From contig CM077664.1 of the NCBI GenBank assembly GCA_039707655.1, positions 26,710,781-26,774,780 of the forward strand: a stretch of DNA of 64,000 nucleotides, written 5' to 3'. Source of the DNA: Elymus sibiricus. Its lineage: Eukaryota > Streptophyta > Magnoliopsida > Poales > Poaceae. The position numbers and the translations under genes are program-made. The notes below the pieces were generated by a model. The model was given only the letters and a program-made list of their open reading frames with translations, did no database searches and was not told the origin of the DNA. Shown one piece after another: positions 32,689-43,638 of this stretch; position 1 is the stretch's first letter; each line of letters begins with the position of its first letter.

Positions 32689-33534
32689 ATGGCTTGCAAT
32701 ATGTTCAAATTAGCCCCTATGTTAGAGAAAGAAAAATTGGCTGCTAATGGTGGAAATTATGCGGATTGGATCCGGAACCTGAGATTTGTTCTCAGGAGTG
32801 CTAAGAAGGAGTACGTGCAAGATCAGCCCCTGGGTGATGCTCCTGCAAAGGATGCACAACCAGAAGAAGTTGCTGCTTTTGCTGCTCGTAGTGATGACTA
32901 TGAGTCAGTCTAGTGCCTCATGTTGACTTGGATGGATCCTGAACTACAGAAGCGTTTTGAACGATCTACCACTCAATTTATAATTGGGTCACTGGAAGTT
33001 CTGTACAAGAAGCAGGCAAGGACCGAACGTTTTGAATTAACCAAGGCTATGATTGAATGCAAGATGAAAGAGGGTTCCTCAATGAGTGAGCATATAGTGA
33101 AGCTTGCTGGCTATGTTGATAGACTGGGTTCTCTGGAATTTGAAATTGCTCCGACACTTGGTACAGATATTGTGCTCGCTTCACTCCCCCCATCTTATGA
33201 TGGTTTTATCATGAATTACAACATGAACGGGATGGAGAAAAGTGCAAACGAGTTGTTTGCTATGATCAAAACTGCGGAAGCTCGGATGCAGAAGCACAAA
33301 GAAGTGTTGATGGTCAACAAGACTACCAGTTTCAAGAAGAAGGGCATGTCCAAGAAGAAATATGCTGGTGCCGGTAAGACCGTCTCTCAGAAGAAGAACA
33401 AGGGCGAAACCACTAAGGAGACTGAATGTTTCTACTGCAAACAGAAGGGACACTAGAAGCGCAACTGCAAGAAGTACTTGGCGGATAAGAAGAACGGTTC
33501 TTCCGGTAAAGGTATAAAAGTTATACAAAGTTAA
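32689..33534 (+). pseudogene. Copia gag, unit 1 (two stop codons)
   Basis: ATG at 32689; one frame to a stop at 33532-33534. Copia gag marks: NYADWIRNLRFVLR near the start, DPELQKRFE, MSEHIVKLAGYVDRL, ASLPPSYDGFI, and a basic tail with the zinc knuckle CFYCKQKGH-stop-KRNC. Stops are TAG at 32911 (CAG in unit 2) and TAG at 33454, where the knuckle normally has Trp. The second stop is shared with unit 2, so it predates the split of the two units. Confidence 0.88.
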
Positions 33535-34742
33535 AGTTATTTTACTTATTTCTGTATGTCACGAGTATTTGATGCCGATCGGTTGCTTTCATTTGCAATC
33601 CGATACAGGGACTACAGAAAGCTCACAAGTTGAGAAGAAATGAAGACATGATGGAAATCGGGAATGGTGATGGGATCACTACTCAAGACCGTTGAAGTTA
33701 TGCCTTTAGTTTATCTTCAAGATTTATCTTAGGATCGAATAATAGTTTTTGCGTTCCGGAGTTGTGTAAGACATTAGGTTTTGGATTATGCGACGGATGT
33801 TCTTATAAAGTTTTAAACAATAGTTGTTGAAGTGGTTATAAGAATATGTTTGGATTTACCTCAGATGTTGATGGTTTATTCGTGAATCTTGAATTAAAAT
33901 TTTATAACATTAATGCTAAACATCTTGAGAAGACTGATGAGCACCACTTAAATGTGGCACTGCTTGGTTATATCAGAATATAATCTTCATATAGATGAAG
34001 TGTTGAAATATTTTGATTTATAATCAAATAAGAGAATACATAGTGATGTATGAGATCCGATGAATAATCCATGGCGCGGTGAATAATTATGCTTCTTAAA
34101 TAAATTGAGCAAATATTATTTACTTAATATAAATCTAAAATATTTGAATAGTTCAAATGAAATTCAGAATATAGTATTTGAAAGGTTCAAAGATATCATA
34201 ATGAAGATAAGAATCATTGTGACAAAAGATAAAAGGGTTCTTCAATCTTGAAGAAAATTATCTGAGTCATAAGTTTAGCAGAACACTCAAACAATTGTGG
34301 AATTATTTTCTAGCGATCTGCTTTTATTAATTTTTAGGGATATACTTGAAACAGCAAGATATACACTAAACAGAGCACCGCATATTAGTCTGGCTAAAAG
34401 AAATCATATGAGTTATGGAGTTCATAAACCAGATGAATGCTGAATTGTAGGATATCTCAAAATGTGATTTGGATTCCTTCTACCTAAAGTTCAAAGACAA
34501 AGGGTTTGTCACAAATAATGAACACTTTTTTTGAGAAGGAGTTTTCTCGTCAAAGAAATAAGTGGGAGGACAGTACAACTTGATAAAGATTATTGAATCT
34601 CTGGCAGAAGTGAGCAGGATTAACAAGCCGGAAGTTGTTTTGATAAATTATCTGCAAAACTAAACCGTAAGTTACTACATTGGATGTAGAAACTCTAAGG
34701 CTTGTAAATGGACTATGAAGATCAGAAAAAATTATTGAACTT
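33535..34742 (+). pseudogene. Copia internal 1, decayed pol part before the CACTA insertion
   Basis: AT-rich, many stops, no frame longer than short fragments. It aligns through its length with 47757-48965 of unit 2. From its place it should be pol, but protease, integrase and RT motifs are not readable here; large parts appear lost in both units. Confidence 0.6.
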
Positions 34743-34759
34743 CACTACTGGAATCAGCT

Positions 34760-35245
34760 ACTTTGCCGTCTGCCATAACAGACGGCAAAGGACCAGCCCA
34801 CGGACGACAAACAGCTTTGCCGTCTGCTGGCTGACGGCCCAATTTTCGGCACTGGAAGTCACGGTAATGAGCTACTTTGCCGTCTGCAGACGCACAACGG
34901 ACGGCAAAGACGTTTGCCGTCGGTCCTCCTGGCTAAGCTGGCGGCAAAGCTCGTGGACGGCAACGTATAGCTGTTAGCCCCGTTAGGTGGCTAACGGCAG
35001 ACTTTGCCGTCTGCCTGCTGACGGCAAACAAGCACTTCCTTTGCCGTCTGCTCAGTGCCGTGTAGCCGGCCTGCCGCTGCACGTCACTTCTGCTTTGCCT
35101 TTGCCGTCTGCCTGCCTTGTCTTTGCCGTCTGCCAGCGGACGGCAAAATGACCAAACTGGTCAGACATAGTGCTCCCAGGTTGCACAGGTTGCTGCCACG
35201 TGGCCCCTTTGCCGTTCGCCTACCGACGGCAAAGTGCCTGTATTG
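34760..35245. repeat. Left subterminal repeat field of the CACTA element
   Basis: Over a dozen TTTGCCGTC or GACGGCAAA motifs in both orientations. In this superfamily such motifs are bound by element-encoded proteins. Confidence 0.85.
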
Positions 35246-35544
35246 CCACTTTTTTGTCTATTTTCTATTATTTCCCTGCATTTTCAAAACACAAATATGA
35301 TATATATAGTTTCAAGCTGAAGCATAGGCCATGTATCCAACATCAGCAGTCCATCAATGCAAAGAGAACACATAGGGTATTGAAAGATCCAATACATATA
35401 TACTGTCAAGGAGTTCATCCATATATACATACATAGTTTCACATTGTTCGTCAATACAAATCAAAACAAAAGCTAAACACTAGCAGTCCATCAATGCCAG
35501 CTTCCATGAAGTGAATCAAATCTGCAAAAATGGGAGTAAGAAAG

Positions 35545-35895
35545 TTAGAAGAAGAAGAAGAAGAAGAAGAAGAAGAAGAAGAAGAAGAAGAAGACTAGTA
35601 GAAGAAGAAGAAGAAGAAGAAGAAGAAGAAAGAGAAGAAAAATAATAAGAAGAAAGAAAGAATAAAAATAAGAATAAGAATGAGTAGAAGATGGAGAAAA
35701 AGAAAGAAGAGAAAAAGGAAGAAAAAGAATATATTTTCTTCTTCTTCTCTCTTTTTCTCATCTTTCTTCTTCTCTTCTATATTTTTATCCTTTTCCTTCT
35801 CATTCTTCTTATTTTATTCTTTCTTTTTCTTCTCTTTCTTCTTCTATTCTTTCTTTTTCTCCTCTTCCTTGTTTTTCTTCTTCTTATTCCTTATT
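35545..35895. repeat. GAA microsatellite turning into a TTC-rich tract
   Basis: (GAA)n at 35547-35635 followed by GAAAAA-rich and then TTCTTT-rich sequence from about 35727. Frames through it are low complexity. A TTC-rich counterpart lies near the other end (41080-41480). Confidence 0.85.
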
Positions 35896-35899
35896 TGTG

Positions 35900-36335
35900 T
35901 CATTTTAGAGCTAACTTTGGTAATGATGCCATTTTAGAGCTAACTAAGCATATTATGTCATTTTGGAGGAAAATAAGGTAAGTATAGGTCATTATTGACC
36001 TAACCTAGGTAATTATGCCATTTTTGAGCTAACTAAGCTTATTATGTCATTTTGGAGGAAACGAAGGTAAGTATAGGTCATTATTGAGCTAACTTAGGTA
36101 AGTATAGGTCATTATTGAGCTAACTTAGCTTATTATGTCATTTTGGAGGAAAATAAGCTAAGTATATGACATTTGTGAGCTAACCAAGGTTATTATGCCA
36201 TTTTTGACCTAACTAAGCTAATTATGTCATAAATGAACTAAATAAGCTAATTATGTCATTTTGGAGGATAATTAGCTAAGTATGTCTTTTTGGGGGAAAA
36301 TAAGCTAAGTATGTGGCATATTAGGGCTAACTAGA
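35900..36335. repeat. Degenerate tandem repeats inside the CACTA element
   Basis: Units of about 40-60 bp made of TTATGTCATTTTGGAGGAAA, ATAAGGTAAGTATAGGTCAT and TTGAGCTAACTTAG, varied in order. No gene. Confidence 0.75.
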
Positions 36336-36344
36336 GAAAACTTA

Positions 36345-36551
36345 CCGTCGTCGTCATCACGGAGGTCAAGCACCGGAGTTGCTCGGGCCGGTGGGCAACG
36401 ACGCCGACGAAGAAGCGCCCGCCGGTGTCCCCATACTCTCTATCAACGCTCTCCGGAGAGGTAGGGGTGGAATGGTAGCCCTCCCGCGGGCCTCCGCCGA
36501 AGAAGTACCCGCGGAGTGCTCTGGACCCGCGCACACCATCTTTCAACGCCT
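36345..36551 (-). other. Possible extra exon downstream of the transposase gene
   Basis: On the minus strand an open segment (reading YFFGGGPREGYHSTPTSP and FFVGVVAHRPEQLR) lies between an acceptor-like CATGGCAG at 36552 and a donor-like GTAAGT at 36344-36339. GC-rich against AT-rich surroundings. It may belong to the 3' part of the transposase transcript or to a second CACTA gene; not recognised. Confidence 0.35.
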
Positions 36552-36650
36552 GCCATGACAAAGAGTAAACGAAATTAGTACAACATAATAAAATTGAATA
36601 CCTGACATGAATAATAATATGTATATAATTTAAGTTGGGATGCATACAAA

Positions 36651-39600
36651 CTAATAATAGTCTGGATCGTCTATATATGCTCCGGGATCATCATCATCAT
36701 CATCACTATCACGCGTGTCGTCATGAATGACGTGCTCATCGGGTTCAGCGGCATCAACATGTGGAAGGCCTTTCTGTAATCGGTCAAGCATTGACAGGTC
36801 ATCCATAGCAGTAACCTCTTCTTGTTCCAACTCTTCTTGTTCCGGCTCAGGGTTGTTGTCGGATTCACTGTCGCTGTCTACTTCCATGTTCTGGGGTGAA
36901 GTAGAGCGGTTCTTGAAACGTTTTTTGGAAAGATGTGTTTCTTGGAAGAATTCTCCTTCATATGTGTCTGGGTTAATGTGAGGTTCATAATCCTCTTCAT
37001 TGTGGGGAGGTGGTCTAACACGTGGCGGCACTTCATAAACGACATCCCAACCATTCAGATTTGTATTAGTTTGGCAGGCCCGCGGTAGATAGAAAACTTG
37101 GGTCACCTGTTGAGCCGTAATATAGACATCAGGAACATCTAAATGGCTGCTTTGTTTGATTTCGACTAGCCCTATATGTTCATGAGTCCTTCTAGTCTCC
37201 TTCGGCTGGAACCAATAACATTTGAAGACTACGACGTTCGGTGGGTTTTCACCATAGAATAGAAGTTCATAAATTGCTTCAACTTTTCCATAATACTCGG
37301 TACCTCCTTCACCGATAGCAGAGACACCACAATTTGTAGATTTTCGGTCGGCCATAGATAGTTCTTTGCCAAAGGTACGAAAGCGATACCCGTTGATGTC
37401 GTATTTCTCAAATGAACGGACCATATAGTCAAAACCATTAGCGGCTTGTCTCAATTCGGCGTCCATAGACTTTGAATTAGCCTACAAGTTTAATACGAAA
37501 GGATTGTTGCATTAGCCGCAAATTAGACCAAGAAATGAAATGGTCTATTAATGGTAATTACCGTTTGTTTGAACCAAGAGATGAAACCGGGATAGCCGCC
37601 TCCATGCTTTGCCAGAAGCTCATACTCTTCGATGGAATCCTTTTGGATCACCGCTCCATCCGAGAATCTGGCAACGTATCGACTGTATCAAATATTTGGG
37701 AATAAGAGCAGTTCAAAGGAATTAGAAGTTGCGAAACAATGTACCGAGAACTTACTCGATGTACGACCACACTTATGTTAGGTTGTTGAAGATATACAAC
37801 GAAATGGTCTGCCATTCTTCGACATCCAACCCTATTGGTTTCGAAGCACCGGCTGGTGCGAGCTTCCCTTTGAATAGGCTGAGGTTGGATCCACCTTTTT
37901 TAGGGTCGCCAGCATTGTACCGAGGCTTCGGATTATGCAAATGAAGATTTTTGGCTTCGTAGTGTGCTGTCACGAAGTTTGCCGCCTCCTCAGTAATGAA
38001 TGCCTCGGCCATCGATGCTTCAATTCTACGTTTATTTTTACATTTTGCTCGAAGCGTCTTCTGCATCCTCTCAGTTGCATAGCACCAACGATTTTGCACA
38101 GGCCCCCCCAATCTTGCCTCGGTCGGGAGATGTAGAATCAAATGCTGCATTGGATTAAAGAAGCCCGGTGGAAAGATCTTCTCTACTTGCAGAGCAACTC
38201 CGGCCCCAACTTTTCCATGTCATCTAGCACGCCAGGTGATAGTTCTTTCGCACAAAGAACACGGAAGAAATAGCTCAACTCTGCCAGTACTTGCCATTCA
38301 TCCTCAGGGATAAAGCCACGCAACATCACCGGCATTACCCGCTCAAGCAATATGTGCCAATCATGACTCTTGAGACCAAATATTTTCAATTTTTCAAGAC
38401 TCGCTCCCCTCTTTAGATTCGCTGCATACCCATCGGGGAACATCAACTACATTTTCACCCACAAGATAATTTCCCTCATAGCTGGCCTTCCAAGATTGAA
38501 CCAGGCCTTTGGCTTTGTCCAGTTCTGCTTTCCTTTCGGTTGTCGCATGTTTTGTAACGGTCTATCACATAGAGTCTGCTGATCGACTCTAGCCTTAGGA
38601 TTATCCTTTGACTTCCCCTCTATGCCGAACAATGTACCAAAAAGGGCCTCGCCGATATTCTTTTCAATGTGCATCACGTCGATGTTGTGTGGAAGAAGGA
38701 GGTCTTTGATGTAAGGCAGATCCCACAAGCATGTCTTGTGAGTCCAGGCGTGTTCCGAATTATACCCCTTGAAATACCGTGGACGCTCTGGATCAGGCTC
38801 ACGAGCATTTAATTGATCCATGATTTGTTGGCCAGTCAACGCAGGTGGTGCAGAGTTTTTGACAACTCTACCTTTGATGAAGTTCTTCTTGTGTTTTCTG
38901 AACTTATGGCGAGGATCCAAGAACTGTCTATGCAAGTCGATGCAAGAATACTTGCGACCCGCCTGCAGCCAATGAAACTGAAGAGCTGCCTTGCATGTGG
39001 GGCACGGGAACCTTCCATGTGTACACCAGCCAACGAATAGCGCATACGCCGGCAAGTCATGCATCGAGTACATGTACCAGACACACATTATGAAGTTTTG
39101 TTTTCTAGCGGCGTCGTATGTCTTGAACCCATTATCCCAAGCTTCTTGCAATTCATCCTTAAGCGGCTGCATGTACACATTCCTATTCTTCCCCGGATAG
39201 TTGGGCCCTGGAATTATCAACGTCATGAAAATGTTCTTTCTTTGCATAATCTGTCCGGGGGGGGGGGGGAGATTGAGTGGAATGACAAATACAGGCCAAC
39301 AACTGTATTGGGTTGCTGTCATACCAAACGGATTGTACCCATCCGTGCCGATGCAGACTCGAGGATGCCTTGGATCTGCCGCTTTATGCTCATGTAATGC
39401 ATCGAAGTGCTTCCACGCAAAAGCATCCGATGTGTGTACCAACATCTAATTCCCATCTGCATCTAGTTCGGTTCTTTTGCCCAATTTGTGCCATGTCATC
39501 TGTCTGGCCGTCTCTTCGACCATGAAAAGACGTTGAAGTCTTGGTACGATTGGCAGATACCGAAGAACAGTAACGGGGATTTTGGTCTGCCTCTTCTCAC

Positions 39601-40312
39601 CCATACCGTTGTCTACCACAACATACCTGGAAGACTTGCAAATGGGACAATAGTTCAAGTCCGCATACTCAAGCCTAAATAAGGCACATCCTTTCTCACA
39701 GGCATCTATCTTCTCATAGGGCATCTTAAGTACACGGAGGATTTTGTCCGACTGGTACAAGTTTGCAGGCAGTACATGGCCTTTGGGTAGAAAGCGTCCA
39801 AATAGTGTCATCATCGCGTCGTAGCATTCTCTGCCCAAGTTGAATTGAGCCTTCAGAGCCATTACTTGTGCGATGGCATCCAGCTGACAAAGCTCAGTGT
39901 GCTCGTGGAGAGGACGCTTTGAAGACTCCAACATTTCATTGAAGGCCTTTGCAGATTCCTCCATCTCATCGTCCGAATCCCGAGCATCATCAAAGTCTTG
40001 CACCATGTCTTCGATCCCGGTACCATGCAAGTCGGTGCGACGACGAACCACCTCAGCTTTGGTACATTGGGCAGACTAACCATGAAATGTCCACACCGTA
40101 TAATCAGGCGTAAAACCCCACTTCTGCAGGTGTTTACCCATTTCACCCTCTGTCCCCTGTGAAAAGTTGTCGCACCTAACACAGGGGCACCACGTTTTTC
40201 TCTGGCCATTTGCAAATGCGGCTTTCACAAACCCCTTGGTTTTTGTAAACCATTCATTGGTCATGTCTTCCTGACTAGTGTGGCCGGTGTACATCCACGC
40301 ACGATCACTCAT
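36651..40312 (-). pseudogene. CACTA transposase (TNP2-like), broken by stops and a deletion
   Basis: Exons on the minus strand: 40312-37756, 37682-37562 and 37481-36651, with GT/AG ends. Domain order as in grass En/Spm transposases: N-terminal transposase-associated domain (SDRAWMYTGHTS; C-P-C-x2-C), the TNP2 core (IGTDGYNPFGM; CPTCKAA; LPHNIDVMHIEKN), a DUF4218-like part (MQHLILHLPTEARLGGPVQ), then a DUF4216-like part (WFQPKETRRTHEHIGLVEI) with an acidic tail. Breaks: TAG at 40078-40076, 39448-39446 and 38435-38433, TAA near 37770, and a one-base deletion at about 38183 that shifts frame before EKIFPPGFFNP. Without these it would be close to full length. The role was cutting and joining CACTA ends in the nucleus. 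Confidence 0.9.
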
Positions 40313-40332
40313 CTTGCCTACCTACTAAACAC

Positions 40333-40337
<5 letters not shown>

Positions 40338-40392
<55 letters not shown>
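40338..40392. repeat. TA dinucleotide microsatellite
   Basis: About 27 TA units just upstream of the transposase start codon (40312), so it may lie in its promoter or leader. Confidence 0.95.
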
Positions 40393-40395
<3 letters not shown>

Positions 40396-40487
40396 CAGCA
40401 TATATATTCATCAGTTAATGAAGTTTGTCAAATTTATTACGTCCATGCAACCTACACGCTAATAGGTAAAGATAGGTCCTAATCCCA

Positions 40488-40701
40488 CCCGAGTATGTGT
40501 AGATTGGGTTCGTTTTCCCATGCTCTGCGCCGGATCCGACGCAAAATTTTGGCACTACCTCCCCGCTGTTCTCCTGATACACGTCTCGGCAATAAACAGA
40601 GAGGATGTGTACCCAGAGAACAACATGGAGGCACTGACAAAATTCTGCATCGGATCCGGAGCAGAGCATGGGAAAACGAACCCAATCTACACATACTCGG
40701 G
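40488..40701. repeat. Near-perfect 214-bp palindrome upstream of the transposase
   Basis: The left arm CCCGAGTATGTGTAGATTGG is mirrored at 40682-40701, and the match continues inward through TTCGTTTTCCCATGCTCTGC and CGGATCCG to a small centre near 40590-40600. It lies 176-389 bp 5' of the transposase ATG. Either a small fold-back element or a regulatory hairpin of the CACTA element. Confidence 0.85.
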
Positions 40702-41069
40702 CTGTCCATGGATAACGTTGGACAATTCGAAAGAATCACGGTTATAAATATGCAAATGCATGCATATTTATAACTGTAACCCTTTCGAACGGGAGACGCA
40801 TACTGGTCACGCATACTGATGATTAAAGACACCTATAGCTAGCAAGTTTCATCGGCACGAAGACCGGAACAGAGCAAATTAAGGGGAGAGGAGGAGATGT
40901 CATTTGTGCTCACCCACGAACGCAGGGGAGCTCGTCGAACGCACGGGGAGGTCGTCGAACACCAGACCCTCGCAGCGACGAAACAACTGCACATTTAAAT
41001 CCACCCGATCAACACGAATATTCAATCCCGATAAAAAATCTTTATATATATATATAACTACTTTTCTAT

Positions 41070-41480
41070 TTTATTCTTCTTCTCCTCTATTCCTTCTTCT
41101 TCTCCTCTTTTTCTTCTTCTTCTCCTCTTCTTCTGTTTTTCCTCTTCTTCTCCTCTTCTCCTCTTTTTCTTCTTCTTCCTCTTCTTCTTCTCCTCTTCTC
41201 CTCTTTTTCTTCTTCTTCTTCTTTTCTTCTCCTCCTCCTCTTCATCTTCTTCTTCTTGTTCTTCCTTCTTTTCCTTTTTCCTCTTCTTCTCCTCTTCTTC
41301 TTCTTCTTCTTCTTCTTCTTCTTCTTCTTCTTCTTCTTCTTCTTCTTCTTCTTCTTCTTCTTCTTCTTCTTCTTTTCTTCTCCTCCTCCTCTTCTTCTTC
41401 TTCTTCTTCCTTCTTTTCCTTTTTCCTCCTCTTCTACTTATTCTTCTTTTTTTTTCATCTTCTTTCTTCTTCTTCTAATT
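41070..41480. repeat. TTC/CTT microsatellite tract
   Basis: Long CTT repeats with interruptions by TCC and TTTT. Roughly the reverse complement of the GAA tract at 35545. Predicted poly-Phe/Leu frames here are artefacts. Confidence 0.95.
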
Positions 41481-41594
41481 ATGACTAATTAACCTAATTC
41501 TTTTCTAAACTAATAACTAGTTCTAACTAATTAACCTAATTATAACTAGTTCTTTCTAGCAGCAATTAAATGAAAAAAAACAGAGAAAAAACAA

Positions 41595-41850
41595 TGCTCA
41601 TCGGAGGGGGGTGGCCGGGCGGCGGGGCAGCGGGGCGCAGGCTCGGCGGGGGCGGCGGGGATCCAGGGCCGCCGGGGTGGCGGGTGGTGGGGCGGTGGGG
41701 CGGCGAGGCAGCGGCAGCGGCCGGGCGCCAGGTGGTGGGGCGGCGGGGCGGCGGCGGGTGGTGAGGGCGGCGGGGTTGTGGTGGTCGTCGGGGAGAGAGA
41801 GGCAGAGAGAGAGAGAGAGGGGGGGGGGGAGGCGTAGGGGGCGGCAGTTA
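41595..41850. repeat. G-rich tract next to the right CACTA subterminal region
   Basis: Dense GGCGGGG and GGTGGGGCGG blocks ending in a GAGAGAGAGAGGGG run. Enough G triplets for quadruplex formation on the plus strand. No gene. Confidence 0.7.
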
Positions 41851-41861
41851 GTTAAGTCAAA

Positions 41862-42215
41862 TATTTGCCGTCTGCTGATCTTTGCCGTCTGCTTAAAGAC
41901 ACTTTGCCGTCTGCTAGCAGACGGCAAAGTGTATTCCATTTGACCTAACCAACTGCACGGTCCAGTGGGGCCCAGCTGAGCTCTTTGCCGTCTGCCGTTT
42001 GGATCTTTGTTGTCCGCTAACAGACGGCAAAGATTGTACTGACGGCCAAAAATCTCTTTGCCATCCGCTAACAGACGGCAAAGAGTGTACTGACGGCAAA
42101 AAATTTCTTTGCCATGAGTCCTTTCTTTGCCGTCAGCTTTGTGGAAGTAGACAGCAAAGACCTTCTTTGCCATCCGCTAGCAGACGGCAAAGAATGGACT
42201 GATGGCAAATTCTCT
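41862..42215. repeat. Right subterminal repeat field of the CACTA element
   Basis: TTTGCCGTCTGC, CTAGCAGACGGCAAAG and CTAACAGACGGCAAAG units, partly as short stem-loops around TCCGCTAACAGACGG. Confidence 0.85.
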
Positions 42216-42228
42216 GATTCCAGTAGTG

Positions 42229-43638
42229 AATTCCTGAAATTTCACAATGAGATATTCATCCTAGAAGAGGATGAACCTGCGCACGACAAGGAAGCAATGG
42301 CGGCGCCCAGCTCAAAGGAATGGCTCATAGCCATGCACACGGGAATGAAGATCTTATACAATTAAGTTTAGAACTTGGTTGATATTCTATAAGGTATAGA
42401 CTTCATACACAACTATAAGTTTGGAACTTGGTTGATCCTTCAATAGATATGAAGTAAATAACATGGATATCAAAACTAGTTTCCTAAATGGAAAGGATGT
42501 ATGAATAATACAGCCAGAAAGTTTTAAATCCTCGGAATACCGGATGAATATGCCAACTTCGAAAGTTTGAAGATAGTATTAAAAGGAGCTAGAAATCAAC
42601 ATTTTAATAAGTCTGATCTTATTAAAATGATAAAGGAAATTGTGTATATGAAACTCATTGGGAGCTATATATAGTATTTCTGATCTCATATGTAAATGAC
42701 ATAATGTAGAACATAAATAATATAAAGTTTCTGAGCACAGTAAAAAGATCTTAAAATATGTTTCTAATGAAACAGTAAAGCAAAATATTGGACATAAAAG
42801 ATCTATAAAGATAGATCAAAATTGTCTGATTGAGCTAGACTAAATTTATATATTTTTAACAAGGTTTAAGAGGAGAAAATGTTTTCTCCCAAATGCCACA
42901 TAACATGATGCTTATAAGGATCGGTTGATAAGCATGGATAGATGAATGGATTCATCATGAAAGTTATGATATATATATATAAAGGCCAAACGTTCTATGT
43001 ACTAAGTGATAGTAACAGATATCAAGTACCTCAAAAGGAGTGTGCTGTTTTGAGGAAATGAAGAAGAAGTTCATTATTAATCAATATATGAACATCAAAC
43101 TTCATGACTGATATAAAATTATTGGGCTATGATAATAGTTTGGAATTATTTTAATATGAGCAATATTGTGGATTCTATAATGATGGATATATATATATAT
43201 ATATGTTTGATAACATTAGATGTTTCAAATATTGTCTGGAACAAGAAGTGTCTTGACGTAATTAGATGATCCAAATTGTGATGAAACCAATGACACTATA
43301 TTATGAATATAGCTAATGAAGAATTATCTTGATGTAATTGGTTTGATCCAAATTGTGATGAAACCAATAACACTATATTATGAATATAATCAATCAAGAA
43401 GAGTCTTGGTGTAGTTGGTGTGATTCAAAGTGCAATGAAATCAATGACATTGTCATTGCTCAAAGCAAAATGGATCGAGATCCTAAAAGCAGACATGACT
43501 AACACAAATATTACATGGTTTTATATATGTCAAATGATAAAGGCTCTACCACAAGCTAAGCATGAGCAACACCGGATTAGCCATAGGTGTTTAAAAGACT
43601 ATGCAACTAGATTATTGACTCTAGTCTAAGTGGGAGAC
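42229..43638 (+). pseudogene. Copia internal 1, decayed pol after the CACTA insertion
   Basis: It starts with an RT-like segment: EEDEPAHDKEAMAAPSSKEW and LIAMHTGMK recall the conserved start of Copia RT (EAM...W..AM..E). A short MDIKTSFLNGK follows at about 42468-42500. Much of the remainder is shortened and full of stops. It ends in the polypurine tract AAGTGGGAGAC before the central LTR. Aligns with 48966-50348. Confidence 0.7.

Larger units (their letters stand above)
34743..42228 (-). mobile_element. CACTA (En/Spm-type) transposon, 7.5 kb, with transposase pseudogene
   Basis: Ends CACTACTGGAATCAG and CTGATTCCAGTAGTG. Both subterminal regions (34760-35245 and 41862-42215) hold many TTTGCCGTC(T)GC and GACGGCAAAG units in both directions. 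The gene inside is on the minus strand. The same sequence without the element exists at about 48950-48985 in Copia unit 2 (TTATTGAACTTCCTGAAA), so the element is bounded to within a few bases. The target duplication is CTT against ATT with one extra A, slightly changed. It inserted after the two Copia units arose. Confidence 0.95.

Noticed and set aside
34760..35245. Regularly spaced repeats that could suggest a CRISPR-like array
   Set aside because: The motifs occur in both orientations and at irregular spacing next to CACTA ends; the DNA is plant nuclear.
35516..35981. Poly-Phe/Ser/Leu ORFs on both strands (also 40904-41492)
   Set aside because: Direct translations of GAA/TTC microsatellites.
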